Part shown: positions 17,845 to 25,446 of the stretch, piece by piece
How positions within the stretch are numbered: position 1 is the first letter of the stretch
How the letters are laid out: the number at the start of each line of letters is the position of its first letter
NCBI GenBank assembly: GCA_964561545.1
Contig: CAZLQF010000007.1
Coordinates: 25,864 to 89,863 of the forward strand
DNA from: CAZLQF01 sp964561545
GTDB lineage: Bacteria > Bacteroidota > Bacteroidia > CAILMK01 > CAYYUA01
Length of the DNA: 64,000 nt
Direction: 5' to 3'
Translations under genes and position numbers: made by a program
Notes under the pieces: model-generated
Database searches by the model: none
Seen by the model: only the letters and a program-made list of their open reading frames with translations
Told to the model about the DNA's origin: nothing

Positions 17845-18570
17845 TTATTCATTATCATTTTGGCTCATATTTTGGCCATAATCAAAAGCTTTTATAGCGA
17901 CCTGGGATAGGCGGTTTTCAATATTGCCATACTCTTCCTTGTAATCTTGCACACTTTTTCTAATTACCTCATGAGCTTCTTCTCGATCATAAACGTGGGT
18001 AATCTCACAATTGCGGTGTTCCTGACCCGGCATGTCCTTGTAAGTTAAGAAATAGTGTTTGATACGAGCGATCATAGAATTGGGGCAATCTGAAATGCTT
18101 TTCCAATTATCGTAAACCTCATCGCTTTTTAAGACGGCTACGATTTTATCATCAGCTTCACCTCCATCGATCATTCGTAATCCGCCAATTGGAATGGCAG
18201 GCACGAGCAAATCTCCACGGGTAATATGCCTTTCGGTCAAAACAAGGATGTCAAGTGGATCGCCATCTCCTTTTAGCTCTTTGCGACCCGTTTTTTCTTC
18301 ACAAAATTTGCTTGTGTTATAACCACAATACGTTTGCGGTATAAAGCCGTACAAAGCCGGAACTATGTTAGAAAACTTTTGGGGCCGGTCCACTTTTAGG
18401 TAACCGGTAGCTTTATCCAGTTCATATTTAACGGTATCCGTTGGTACCATTTCAATAAAAGTGTTAACAATTTCAGGCGCATCGCTTCCAAGATCAATTC
18501 CATGCCAAGGGTGAGATTTGTACCTTAGCGCTACCATCTTCCAGACGTTCTGCAAATTCTCTTTCGACAT
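17845..18570 (-). CDS. ppa: Inorganic pyrophosphatase (type I, soluble)
   Basis: A 241-aa cytoplasmic enzyme hydrolysing pyrophosphate and so pulling biosynthetic reactions forward. The family signature GDGDPLDILV lies in the middle (about residue 100), with further metal-binding acids in DGGEADDKIVAV, and KxxxDxxTGYLKVDRP for substrate binding near residues 45-60. I trimmed the longest frame, which would start at 18642, to ATG 18570 because family similarity begins just after MSKENLQ. Convergent with the MFS gene and divergent from the M49-like lipoprotein. Confidence 0.94.
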   Translation of the reverse strand: MSKENLQNVWKMVALRYKSHPWHGIDLGSDAPEIVNTFIEMVPTDTVKYELDKATGYLKVDRPQKFSNIVPALYGFIPQTYCGYNTSKFCEEKTGRKELKGDGDPLDILVLTERHITRGDLLVPAIPIGGLRMIDGGEADDKIVAVLKSDEVYDNWKSISDCPNSMIARIKHYFLTYKDMPGQEHRNCEITHVYDREEAHEVIRKSVQDYKEEYGNIENRLSQVAIKAFDYGQNMSQNDNE

Positions 18571-18919
18571 ATATAAATACGGATTTGGTGTTTTAAAACA
18601 ACTTCTATTTTGAATTGCAAAAGTCAGGGAAATGTACAACATCAGGAAACTTATAGAGGGTTAATTTAAACAGCCTGATTTGATAGCCGGTACAACGTAA
18701 TTCTATTAAAAAACTAATAATGTCAAAATTGTTTTCTAAAGGTTCTAAATTTACTTTTAAACGTGTTTAAAAACCTAAGCTTTGAAAACCCTAAACCTTT
18801 ATTGCTTAAACGCATCCATCCATAAATTTAACCTTGATACTGCTCCTTGATGGCAGTTACTTGTTGATGGATCCAATTTTTACGTATTTTGGATCATCAA
18901 ATAACAAAAACCTTATATA
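18571..18919. other. Divergent intergenic region ppa / M49-like lipoprotein
   Basis: No gene. It holds a long inverted repeat (18864-18900) just before the lipoprotein gene, described separately. The rest is plain AT-rich sequence. Confidence 0.55.
18864..18900. promoter_or_regulatory. 12-bp inverted repeat with one bulge, before the M49-like gene
   Basis: TTGATG(G)ATCCAA at 18864-18876 pairs with TTGGATCATCAA at 18889-18900, 12 base pairs with a single bulged G. The 12-nt spacer contains TACGTA, and a -7-like TATTTTGG overlaps the right arm. It ends 19 nt before the ATG. It is either an operator over the promoter or a leader hairpin. Confidence 0.45.
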
Positions 18920-20620
18920 ATGCGATTTGCTTACAAGAGCCTACTATTTGGGATCAGCCTTACTTTAGCTGCATGTGGTTCTGGTTCCCAATCCGATAAT
19001 GATAGCGATGCAAAAAGAGAAGATACAGCAAGAACTGCATCCCTTAGTTTGAAAACGGGCGTTGACATTGACAACCGGCTTGATCAATATGAAAAAGTGA
19101 AGCTAACCGCCAATCTTGACCACCTGTCATCAGATCAAAAAGCAATCATAAAAAAGCTCATTAAAGCCAGCCAGCTCATGGATGAAGTATTCTGGCACGA
19201 GGCTTATGGTTCAAAAGACAGTCTTCTTGCCAAAATCCAAGATCCCAAGATAGAACAATATGTCAGGATCAACTATGGTCCCTGGGACCGCCTTAAAGGT
19301 AATGAGCCATTTTTAAAAGGTTTTGGTCCTAAACCTGAAGGCGCCAATTATTATCCTAAAAACATGACCCAAGAAGCCTTTAAAAATGCCGAGCTTGAAA
19401 ATAAAGAAAGTTTGTACACGCTTATTCGTAGGAATGAACAAGGGGAATTAATCACCAAATGGTATCACGAAGTTTTTAAAGAACAGCATTATAAAGCTGC
19501 AAGCCTTTTAGAAGAAGCAGCCGGGCTTGCCAATAATGAAGGACTGAAAAACTATTTGAATTTAAGGGCTGAAGCCTTAAGGAAAGATGAATACCAAAAA
19601 AGTGACATGGCCTGGCTTGACATGAAAGATAATTTAATTGATGTCGTTATCGGCCCCATAGAAGTGTACGAGGATCGCTTGTTTAATTACAAAGCAGCGC
19701 ATGAAGGCTTTGTTTTACTCAAAGACCAGGAATGGAGTCAACGGCTGAATAAATTTGCAGATTTTTTACCAAGGCTGCAGAAAAATTTACCCGTTCCCAA
19801 AGCCTATAAGCAAGAGGAGCCGGGCAGGGATGCTGACCTCAACGCTTATCAAGCACTTTATTATGGAGGAGATGCCAATGCGGGTCCCAAAACCATTGCC
19901 ATCAATCTACCCAACAACGAAGAAGTGCAATTAAAGAAAGGTACCAGAAGGCTTCAATTAAAAAATGCCATGCGCGCTAAATTTGATAAGATCCTGCAAC
20001 CCATTTCCAAAGAATTAATAGCCAAGGAGCAACGCAAGCATATCTCATTCCAGGGCTTCTTTGGAGCCACCATGTTCCATGAAGTAGCTCACGGCTTGGG
20101 CATTAAAAACACCATTAATGATCAGGCCAAAGTTAGCAAAGCGCTGAAGGAACACCACTCTGCTATTGAAGAAGGCAAGGCAGACATTCTCGGGCTTTAC
20201 ATGATCACCAAGCTCCATGAATGGGGCGAACTTGACACCCCCTTGAAAGAATATTACACCACGTTTATGACCAGCATCTTCAGGTCTGTAAGGTTTGGTG
20301 CTTCCAGCGCGCACGGAAAGGCCAACATGATCCGCTTCAATTATTTTAAAGATCAAGGTGCTTTTGTTAGGCAGGATAACGGCACCTACCAAGTTAACCA
20401 CGATCAACTACAAAAAGCCATGACTTCTTTAACGGAAGAAATCCTGACCATACAAGGTGACGGGGATTACAAGGCAGCGGATGAACTGATCCAAACCCAA
20501 GCCAATGTAGGGGATACACTACAAAAAGACCTTGAAAGCCTTGATGAAGCAGGCATCCCGGTTGATATCATTTTTGAACAAGGCATTGGTGTTCTTGACT
20601 TGGAGGATGTAGATGCCTGA
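18920..20620 (+). CDS. M49-like (dipeptidyl-peptidase III-related) zinc peptidase lipoprotein
   Basis: A 566-aa protein with a lipoprotein signal (SLTLAAC, Cys19 lipid-attached), so it is anchored outside the cytoplasmic membrane. The C-terminal half carries HEVAH at residues 387-391 and a downstream EEGKAD at 417-422, the arrangement of M49 peptidases, where a second Glu supplies the third zinc ligand. Classic dipeptidyl-peptidase III has a longer HExxxH motif; this one has the five-residue HExxH form. Nearby FQGFFGATMFHE and AHGLGI fit the same fold. It probably removes dipeptides from peptides in the periplasm. Single gene, preceded by a strong inverted repeat. Family confident, activity inferred. 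Confidence 0.82.
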   Translation: MRFAYKSLLFGISLTLAACGSGSQSDNDSDAKREDTARTASLSLKTGVDIDNRLDQYEKVKLTANLDHLSSDQKAIIKKLIKASQLMDEVFWHEAYGSKDSLLAKIQDPKIEQYVRINYGPWDRLKGNEPFLKGFGPKPEGANYYPKNMTQEAFKNAELENKESLYTLIRRNEQGELITKWYHEVFKEQHYKAASLLEEAAGLANNEGLKNYLNLRAEALRKDEYQKSDMAWLDMKDNLIDVVIGPIEVYEDRLFNYKAAHEGFVLLKDQEWSQRLNKFADFLPRLQKNLPVPKAYKQEEPGRDADLNAYQALYYGGDANAGPKTIAINLPNNEEVQLKKGTRRLQLKNAMRAKFDKILQPISKELIAKEQRKHISFQGFFGATMFHEVAHGLGIKNTINDQAKVSKALKEHHSAIEEGKADILGLYMITKLHEWGELDTPLKEYYTTFMTSIFRSVRFGASSAHGKANMIRFNYFKDQGAFVRQDNGTYQVNHDQLQKAMTSLTEEILTIQGDGDYKAADELIQTQANVGDTLQKDLESLDEAGIPVDIIFEQGIGVLDLEDVDA

Positions 20621-20738
20621 GTTCTTCTGATCGAAAAATGCTCAAAACACTATTTAGTCATTTACCGCAAGCTATTTGCTTAACAGGAATTTCTATCGCC
20701 TAAATTAGCCCCTATATACCATCCAAGCCAATCTTTTG

Positions 20739-20746
20739 TATATTTG
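20739..20746 (+). promoter_or_regulatory. -7 promoter element (TATATTTG) of the FAD-linked oxidase
   Basis: Exact TAnnTTTG match, 20 nt before the ATG at 20767. Confidence 0.5.
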
Positions 20747-20766
20747 ATGACAGCAAAAACGCTTGA

Positions 20767-22176
20767 ATGGAGGAATTTGATTTTAAAAAGATCGATGCCG
20801 AGGCTATTGAATACCTGGCCACAGTTACAGGTAAAGGCAATGTTATTGTAGAGAGCGAGGAACTTGCCGATTATGGGCACGATTACACCGAGGATTTTCA
20901 GTTTAATCCTGACGTAGTTGCCAAGCCCCAGGACCGTGAAGAAATAAGCCAAATCTTAGCTTATTGCAACGAACATCAGATTGCAGTAACCCCACGTGGA
21001 GGCGGTACAGGCTTAAGTGGTGGTGCATTGCCGGTTTATGGAGGTTTGGTCCTATCCCTGGAGAAGCTTAACAACATTATTTCAATTGATGAAAACAATT
21101 TCCAGGCTACGGTGGAACCAGGCGTTATTAATCAAACTTTCCAGGAAGCCGTTAAGGAAAAAGGGCTGTTCTACCCACCCGATCCTGCCAGTAAAGGCTC
21201 CAGCTTTTTGGGCGGCAACCTCGCTGAAAATGCCGGAGGCCCTAAAGCTGTCAAATATGGCGTAACCAAGGATTATGTCCTCAACCTTGAAATGGTACTG
21301 CCCGATGGTAGCATTATGTGGACTGGCGCCAATACGCTTAAAAATTCAACAGGCTACAATTTAACGCAACTGGTTACCGGAAGTGAAGGAACATTAGGCA
21401 TCATTACCAAAATTGTTTTCAAACTCATTGCCCTACCTAAAGAAACCCTGACCATGCTGGCTGCCTTCAATGATTCAGCAAAAGCATGCGAAGCTGTATC
21501 AGCTGTGCTTAAAAGCGGCATCACCCCTGCCAGCCTCGAATACATGGAGCGCAACGCCATTGATTGGACCATGGAATTAATGGGCCTTCATTTTCCGGTT
21601 CAGGATGACGTAAAGGCTCATCTTTTGATAGAAGTGGACGGCAATGACCAGGAACTACTTTACAAGGAATGCGAAAAGATCGGTACCTTGCTCGAGGATT
21701 ACGAATGCAATGACATCTACTTTGCCGATACGGATTACGATAAGGAAAAGCTCTGGAAGTTGAGGCGAAATGTAGCCGAGGCAGTACATGCCAATTCGGT
21801 TTACAAAGAAGAAGACACCGTAGTACCAAGGTACTATTTGCCCCAACTGCTCAATGGCGTAAAGGAAATTGGCACCAAGTACGGATTTGATTCCGTTTGC
21901 TACGGGCATGCAGGGGATGGCAACCTCCATGTTAATATTGTTAAAGGGGATATGGATGAGCATGCGTGGAATGTAACCGTTAAGCAAGGCATAAGGGAGA
22001 TCTTTGAGCTTTGTATTTCACTGGGGGGCACCATTTCAGGTGAACATGGCATAGGGTATGTTCAACGCGAATACATGGACATTCCTTTTTCAGATTACCA
22101 ATTAACGCTTATGAAGCAAATTAAGGAAGTCTTTGACTCCCAAGGTATCATGAATCCCGGTAAGATTTTTAAGTAA
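20767..22176 (+). CDS. FAD-linked oxidase, glycolate oxidase (GlcD) / D-lactate dehydrogenase family
   Basis: A 469-aa enzyme. The N-terminal PCMH-type FAD domain shows VTPRGGGTGLSGGALP (about 76-91), DPASKGSSFLGGNLAENAGGP (about 139-159) and TGSEGTLGIITK (about 205-216). The C-terminal cap domain ends with CYGHAGDGNLHVNI and SGEHGIGYVQREYM, containing the conserved His/Glu metal and substrate residues. It should oxidise a 2-hydroxy acid such as D-lactate or glycolate and pass electrons to quinone or another acceptor. There is no iron-sulfur partner gene (GlcF) or fused cysteine-rich domain here, so it is the stand-alone type. Substrate not determinable. Confidence 0.9.
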   Translation: MEEFDFKKIDAEAIEYLATVTGKGNVIVESEELADYGHDYTEDFQFNPDVVAKPQDREEISQILAYCNEHQIAVTPRGGGTGLSGGALPVYGGLVLSLEKLNNIISIDENNFQATVEPGVINQTFQEAVKEKGLFYPPDPASKGSSFLGGNLAENAGGPKAVKYGVTKDYVLNLEMVLPDGSIMWTGANTLKNSTGYNLTQLVTGSEGTLGIITKIVFKLIALPKETLTMLAAFNDSAKACEAVSAVLKSGITPASLEYMERNAIDWTMELMGLHFPVQDDVKAHLLIEVDGNDQELLYKECEKIGTLLEDYECNDIYFADTDYDKEKLWKLRRNVAEAVHANSVYKEEDTVVPRYYLPQLLNGVKEIGTKYGFDSVCYGHAGDGNLHVNIVKGDMDEHAWNVTVKQGIREIFELCISLGGTISGEHGIGYVQREYMDIPFSDYQLTLMKQIKEVFDSQGIMNPGKIFK

Positions 22177-22586
22177 GTTTTTTATACTTATTGCCATTAA
22201 CTCCTTCGATAGGTAAAGTTAAACCTTTATTGCTATAGATTTTATTACGGATCTTCTGTCAATCAAAGATCCAAAACCTTCTTTTTAATATAGAAATTAA
22301 CGCCAATTGGCCCTCAGCTCCTTGAATATTCCCATCATGAAAAATTTAAAAACCACCCAGCAAAACCTAAAGAAAAAATTAAGCTACTGATTAATAAAAA
22401 AAGACAACCCTAAAATGGTGGTTATCAATCCAGCCAAATTCCTAATAATAGGCATTCAAACTATTGTTTATAATCATTTAAAGATATTTATCAACTAATT
22501 TTTCCTAAATGTTGCGCTTATGAACATTTACTAAGGGATTTTGTTTTCTTATCTTAATTCCTCATTGTCAAAAATTTATTCCGGGT
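22177..22586. other. Intergenic region FAD oxidase / membrane protein
   Basis: No gene seen. It holds a terminator-like hairpin at 22249-22272. A distant AACCACC (22351) and GGTGGTT (22417) pair is too far apart to mean much. Confidence 0.5.
22249..22272 (+). terminator. Hairpin GGATCTT-N10-AAGATCC, possible terminator
   Basis: Perfect 7-bp stem with a 10-nt loop 72 nt after the FAD oxidase stop, followed by AAAACCTTCTTTTT. The T run is displaced by about 10 nt, so this is a weak call. Confidence 0.3.
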
Positions 22587-23486
22587 ATGCAAAACAATAC
22601 CTTGGCTGGCAAAATCTACGATACCCTACTCTCGCAAAACACGCGGAATAAAACGGAAGTGGTAATCATTTGGATATCTATTTTAAGTTTCTTGATTCAC
22701 CTTTTAATGATTTTGTTGGCCAGTTATAACATTGAACCTTTTGATTTGGAATCGGATCTATTGAGCGATCCGATATCGGCCATTTATACACCATTTTCAT
22801 TTATCCTTTTATTTGAGGTTTACCTCCTGGTTTACCACCTCCCCACTTCTACAACCAATTACGTAGCTAAGCAATATGAAATTATAACCTTAATTGTCTT
22901 CAGGAGGTTATTTAAAGACCTCGCTAACCTGGAATTGACTACAAAATGGTTTCAAGATAAACATGACCTTCAATTAACCTATGACGTAATTACTGCCCTA
23001 TTGCTCTTTTTACTGATTTATTTTTTCCATAAACTCAACCAAAAGGGTAAAAATAACGTCAAATCTTTTACGGAATTACCTGCAAATATTCAACAATTTA
23101 TAAAAAGGAAGCGTATATTAGCGACTTTACTTGTTCCGACCATTGTTGGTTTAGCTTCTTACAGTTTCTTCAATTGGTTTTCGGAAACCTTTTATTTCAT
23201 TATGGGTGCTAACCTACCGGAGAGTATCACTAATGTGAATAACATATTCTTTGATCAATTCTTTGTTCTTTTAATCCTGGTCGATGTTTTACTACTTCTT
23301 TTTTCATTTTTCCATACAACCCAATTCAATACCTTCATTCGTAATTCTGGGTTCATCATTTCCACGATTCTTATCCGCTTATCTTTTAGTGCCGAAGGAC
23401 TACTTAACAATGTTCTAATTTTAGTGGCCGTGTTGTTCGGAGTATTGATCTTGTTGATCAACATGCAATACGAAAAACTGGAATAA
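22587..23486 (+). CDS. Multi-spanning membrane protein of unknown function
   Basis: A 299-aa protein I do not recognise. Hydrophobic segments lie at about 27-47, 66-85, 133-152, 178-198, 222-242, 250-268 and 273-293, so roughly seven spans. A short segment at about 97-115 (YEIITLIVFRRLFKDL) has paired arginines inside a hydrophobic stretch. A soluble loop at about 110-130 is rich in charged residues (ANLELTTKWFQDKHD). No catalytic signature, signal peptide or cysteine pair stands out. It is a single gene, convergent with the ZIP-like gene. The DNA is AT-rich, so phenylalanine, leucine and isoleucine dominate, but the long undisturbed frame with loop and span alternation supports a true gene. 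Confidence 0.75.
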   Translation: MQNNTLAGKIYDTLLSQNTRNKTEVVIIWISILSFLIHLLMILLASYNIEPFDLESDLLSDPISAIYTPFSFILLFEVYLLVYHLPTSTTNYVAKQYEIITLIVFRRLFKDLANLELTTKWFQDKHDLQLTYDVITALLLFLLIYFFHKLNQKGKNNVKSFTELPANIQQFIKRKRILATLLVPTIVGLASYSFFNWFSETFYFIMGANLPESITNVNNIFFDQFFVLLILVDVLLLLFSFFHTTQFNTFIRNSGFIISTILIRLSFSAEGLLNNVLILVAVLFGVLILLINMQYEKLE

Positions 23487-23612
23487 ACATTCACATAGCT
23501 GCTAACCTTCATTGAGCACAATGCTATATGATGGTTTAGAATCCGCAACGGAATAGTTCCCTAATTTAAAATCCTCAACAATTTAATTTAGGTTTACGCA
23601 GTCATGTTTTCT

Positions 23613-24329
23613 CTAACCTTTTAGTAACATGTGCGCGATGATGCCCAACAGGAATCCCCCAACTGCTCCCAAAGGTGGTGCCCAAGCTTTTTCCAGGGGC
23701 ACTTTAGGAGAAATATCCTGGAAAATCAAGTATAGAATTCCGCCGGAAGAAAATATCATAATGCCCGCAAGCAAAGCCTGCGAATTGGTTAAGAATTGGG
23801 TGCCTAAAACCGCACTCAAAGGGCCAATAAGCATCAAGCCAAAAAAGCTACCGATGATCTTTTTTTTGGTAAATGAACCAGAGGCTTTTATTTCACAGTA
23901 GGCATTAAAGGCTTCCGGCAAGTTTTGAAAGGCTATCAGGATGGTTAACAGCAAAGCCGTTTCATAGTCGTTGGTGATGAGGGCTCCTAAAGCCATTGCT
24001 TCCGGTATAAAATCTAAAAGCATCGCTAATAACTGGGAAAATGACCCGCCTTTATTTTCAAGTAGCCGGTCTACAAAGAAAAATACCAGACTCCCAGCTG
24101 TAAAACCGATGATTAACAAGGTTAAGGAAAGTTCTTCCATGCCCTTTGGAACAAATACAAGTGCAATGGCGGCTAATAATATGCCGCCACCAAAAGCTAT
24201 TACGGAGTGCTGAAATTCATGTTCAATCCACTTATTATGAAATTGCTCAACACTTGCTAATAAAGCACCGAGTGGTATGGTTATTCCAGCTATTAAAGCT
24301 AATAGTAGTGATGCAAGTAGCGGTGGCAA
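23613..24329 (-). CDS. ZIP-family metal transporter-like protein
   Basis: A 238-aa protein of about eight membrane segments, similar to ZIP transporters that bring zinc, iron or manganese into the cytoplasm. The two signature helices are present but altered: residues 106-111 read DFIPEA, where most ZIPs have HNxPEG, and residues 135-140 read QNLPEA, where most have HNIPEG or QDIPEG. Both glutamates (110, 139) remain while the histidine ligands are replaced by Asp106 and Gln135. Metal choice or transport may therefore differ. Start is a TTG at 24329 with no ATG alternative near the first helix, so the exact N-terminus is uncertain. Confidence 0.82.
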   Translation of the reverse strand: MPPLLASLLLALIAGITIPLGALLASVEQFHNKWIEHEFQHSVIAFGGGILLAAIALVFVPKGMEELSLTLLIIGFTAGSLVFFFVDRLLENKGGSFSQLLAMLLDFIPEAMALGALITNDYETALLLTILIAFQNLPEAFNAYCEIKASGSFTKKKIIGSFFGLMLIGPLSAVLGTQFLTNSQALLAGIMIFSSGGILYLIFQDISPKVPLEKAWAPPLGAVGGFLLGIIAHMLLKG

Positions 24330-24558
24330 TTAGCTATTTTTATTGCGTTTTACTAAATGTAAAATAAACCTTAAAATATGGTAAATACAACCTTTTTAAA
24401 AGGAAAATTTTAATTCACCGGAATCCTTTGCTTAAACTTCTTTAGCGTGCTGTAATCATTATTTCACGACAACATGCTAATAATAACAGCAAAAAAACTT
24501 GACCCAACAACTTCGAACGCTTCAATAACAATCCATACCCGCATCGAACAAGGCTTGT

Positions 24559-24566
24559 TACCTTTG
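24559..24566 (+). promoter_or_regulatory. -7 promoter element (TACCTTTG) of the phosphoesterase gene
   Basis: Exact TAnnTTTG match, 17 nt before the ATG at 24584. Confidence 0.45.
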
Positions 24567-24583
24567 ACCTTAAAACAATGCTC

Positions 24584-25081
24584 ATGAAAATTGGCCTGAT
24601 CAGCGATACGCATGGATACATGGATGAACGGATCAAGGAATATCTAAAAGATCGGGATGAGATATGGCATGCTGGGGATTTTGGGAGAGCTGTAGCAGAA
24701 CCCTTAGCGCAAATTGCCCCCCTCAAAGGGGTTTACGGCAATATTGATGAGCAGGACATTCGCCAAGAATTTCCCGAACATGAAAGGTTTCAATGTGAAG
24801 GATTTGACGTTTGGATGACTCATATCGGAGGCTATCCGGGTAAATACGAAAAGCATGTCAGGGAAGCAATAAGAAACAACCCACCAGACATTTTCATTTG
24901 TGGGCATTCCCATATCCTTAAGGTCATGAGGGATAAGCAACTGGGCCTCTTGCACATTAACCCCGGAGCTGCAGGCCAAACAGGATTTCATAAAAAACGG
25001 ACCTTGATTGTAATGGAGTTGAAAAACCAGGAATTCCGGGATCTCAATGTTGTAGAACTCGGAAAGCGGGGCAAGCAATAA
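24584..25081 (+). CDS. Metallophosphoesterase, YfcE/MJ0936 type
   Basis: A 165-aa cytoplasmic phosphodiesterase-like protein. Calcineurin-family metal motifs are in order: SDTHGYMD (DxH, residues 7-14), HAGDFG (GD, about 34-39), YGNID (GN, about 54-58), MTHIGGYPG, and CGHSHILK (GHxH, about 104-111). Small proteins of this set hydrolyse model phosphodiesters; physiological substrate unknown. Two ATGs (24578 and 24584) are in frame; the second gives the usual MKIGLISDTHG start. Stands alone. Confidence 0.9.
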   Translation: MKIGLISDTHGYMDERIKEYLKDRDEIWHAGDFGRAVAEPLAQIAPLKGVYGNIDEQDIRQEFPEHERFQCEGFDVWMTHIGGYPGKYEKHVREAIRNNPPDIFICGHSHILKVMRDKQLGLLHINPGAAGQTGFHKKRTLIVMELKNQEFRDLNVVELGKRGKQ

Positions 25082-25446
25082 TGGTCGGTAACTTGTAGTA
25101 GACTATGAGTTTAGTTACGTAAATGATCGTTATTATTTTATACTAAAGCATTTTGATGCAAGCCCGTCATTAAAGGCCTATCTTAATTAAACGTACCGTT
25201 CCTATTATAAAATTTTATCGCGCAAGCCCTAAAATCGGTGTAAGTATTTTTAAATTAAAACTCGGTGTTTGTCAAATTCGCTTGCCTTTCCTGACAATGC
25301 CCATAGATTGTCAACTTTCACCTGTCTTTTTGTCAGAAATGGTTCATAAATAAGGAATTTTGACATAATTAACCACCCCAATATTTTTTGGCACTTTGGT
25401 TGTTTCCAAAGGAAAAAACATTTAAAAACCAAAAAAATAGAGGTAT
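25082..25446. promoter_or_regulatory. dnaK upstream region with five TGTCA/TGACA boxes
   Basis: No gene. TGTCA or its complement occurs at 25270, 25292, 25309, 25331 and 25361. These include a perfect inverted repeat TGACAAT-N8-ATTGTCA (25292-25313). A possible promoter is TTTG at 25329-25332 with GAATTTTG (one mismatch to TAnnTTTG) at 25355-25362, so the last two boxes overlap the -33 and -7 positions. No CIRCE element (the HrcA operator) is present. A repressor or special sigma site is inferred. Confidence 0.45.

Noticed and set aside
22351..22423. AACCACC and GGTGGTT inverted pair
   Set aside because: About 60 nt apart with AT-rich loop; pairing of 7 bp at that distance is likely by chance.
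25082..25446. CIRCE (HrcA) operator expected before dnaK
   Set aside because: The inverted repeat TTAGCACTC-N9-GAGTGCTAA is not present in this region.
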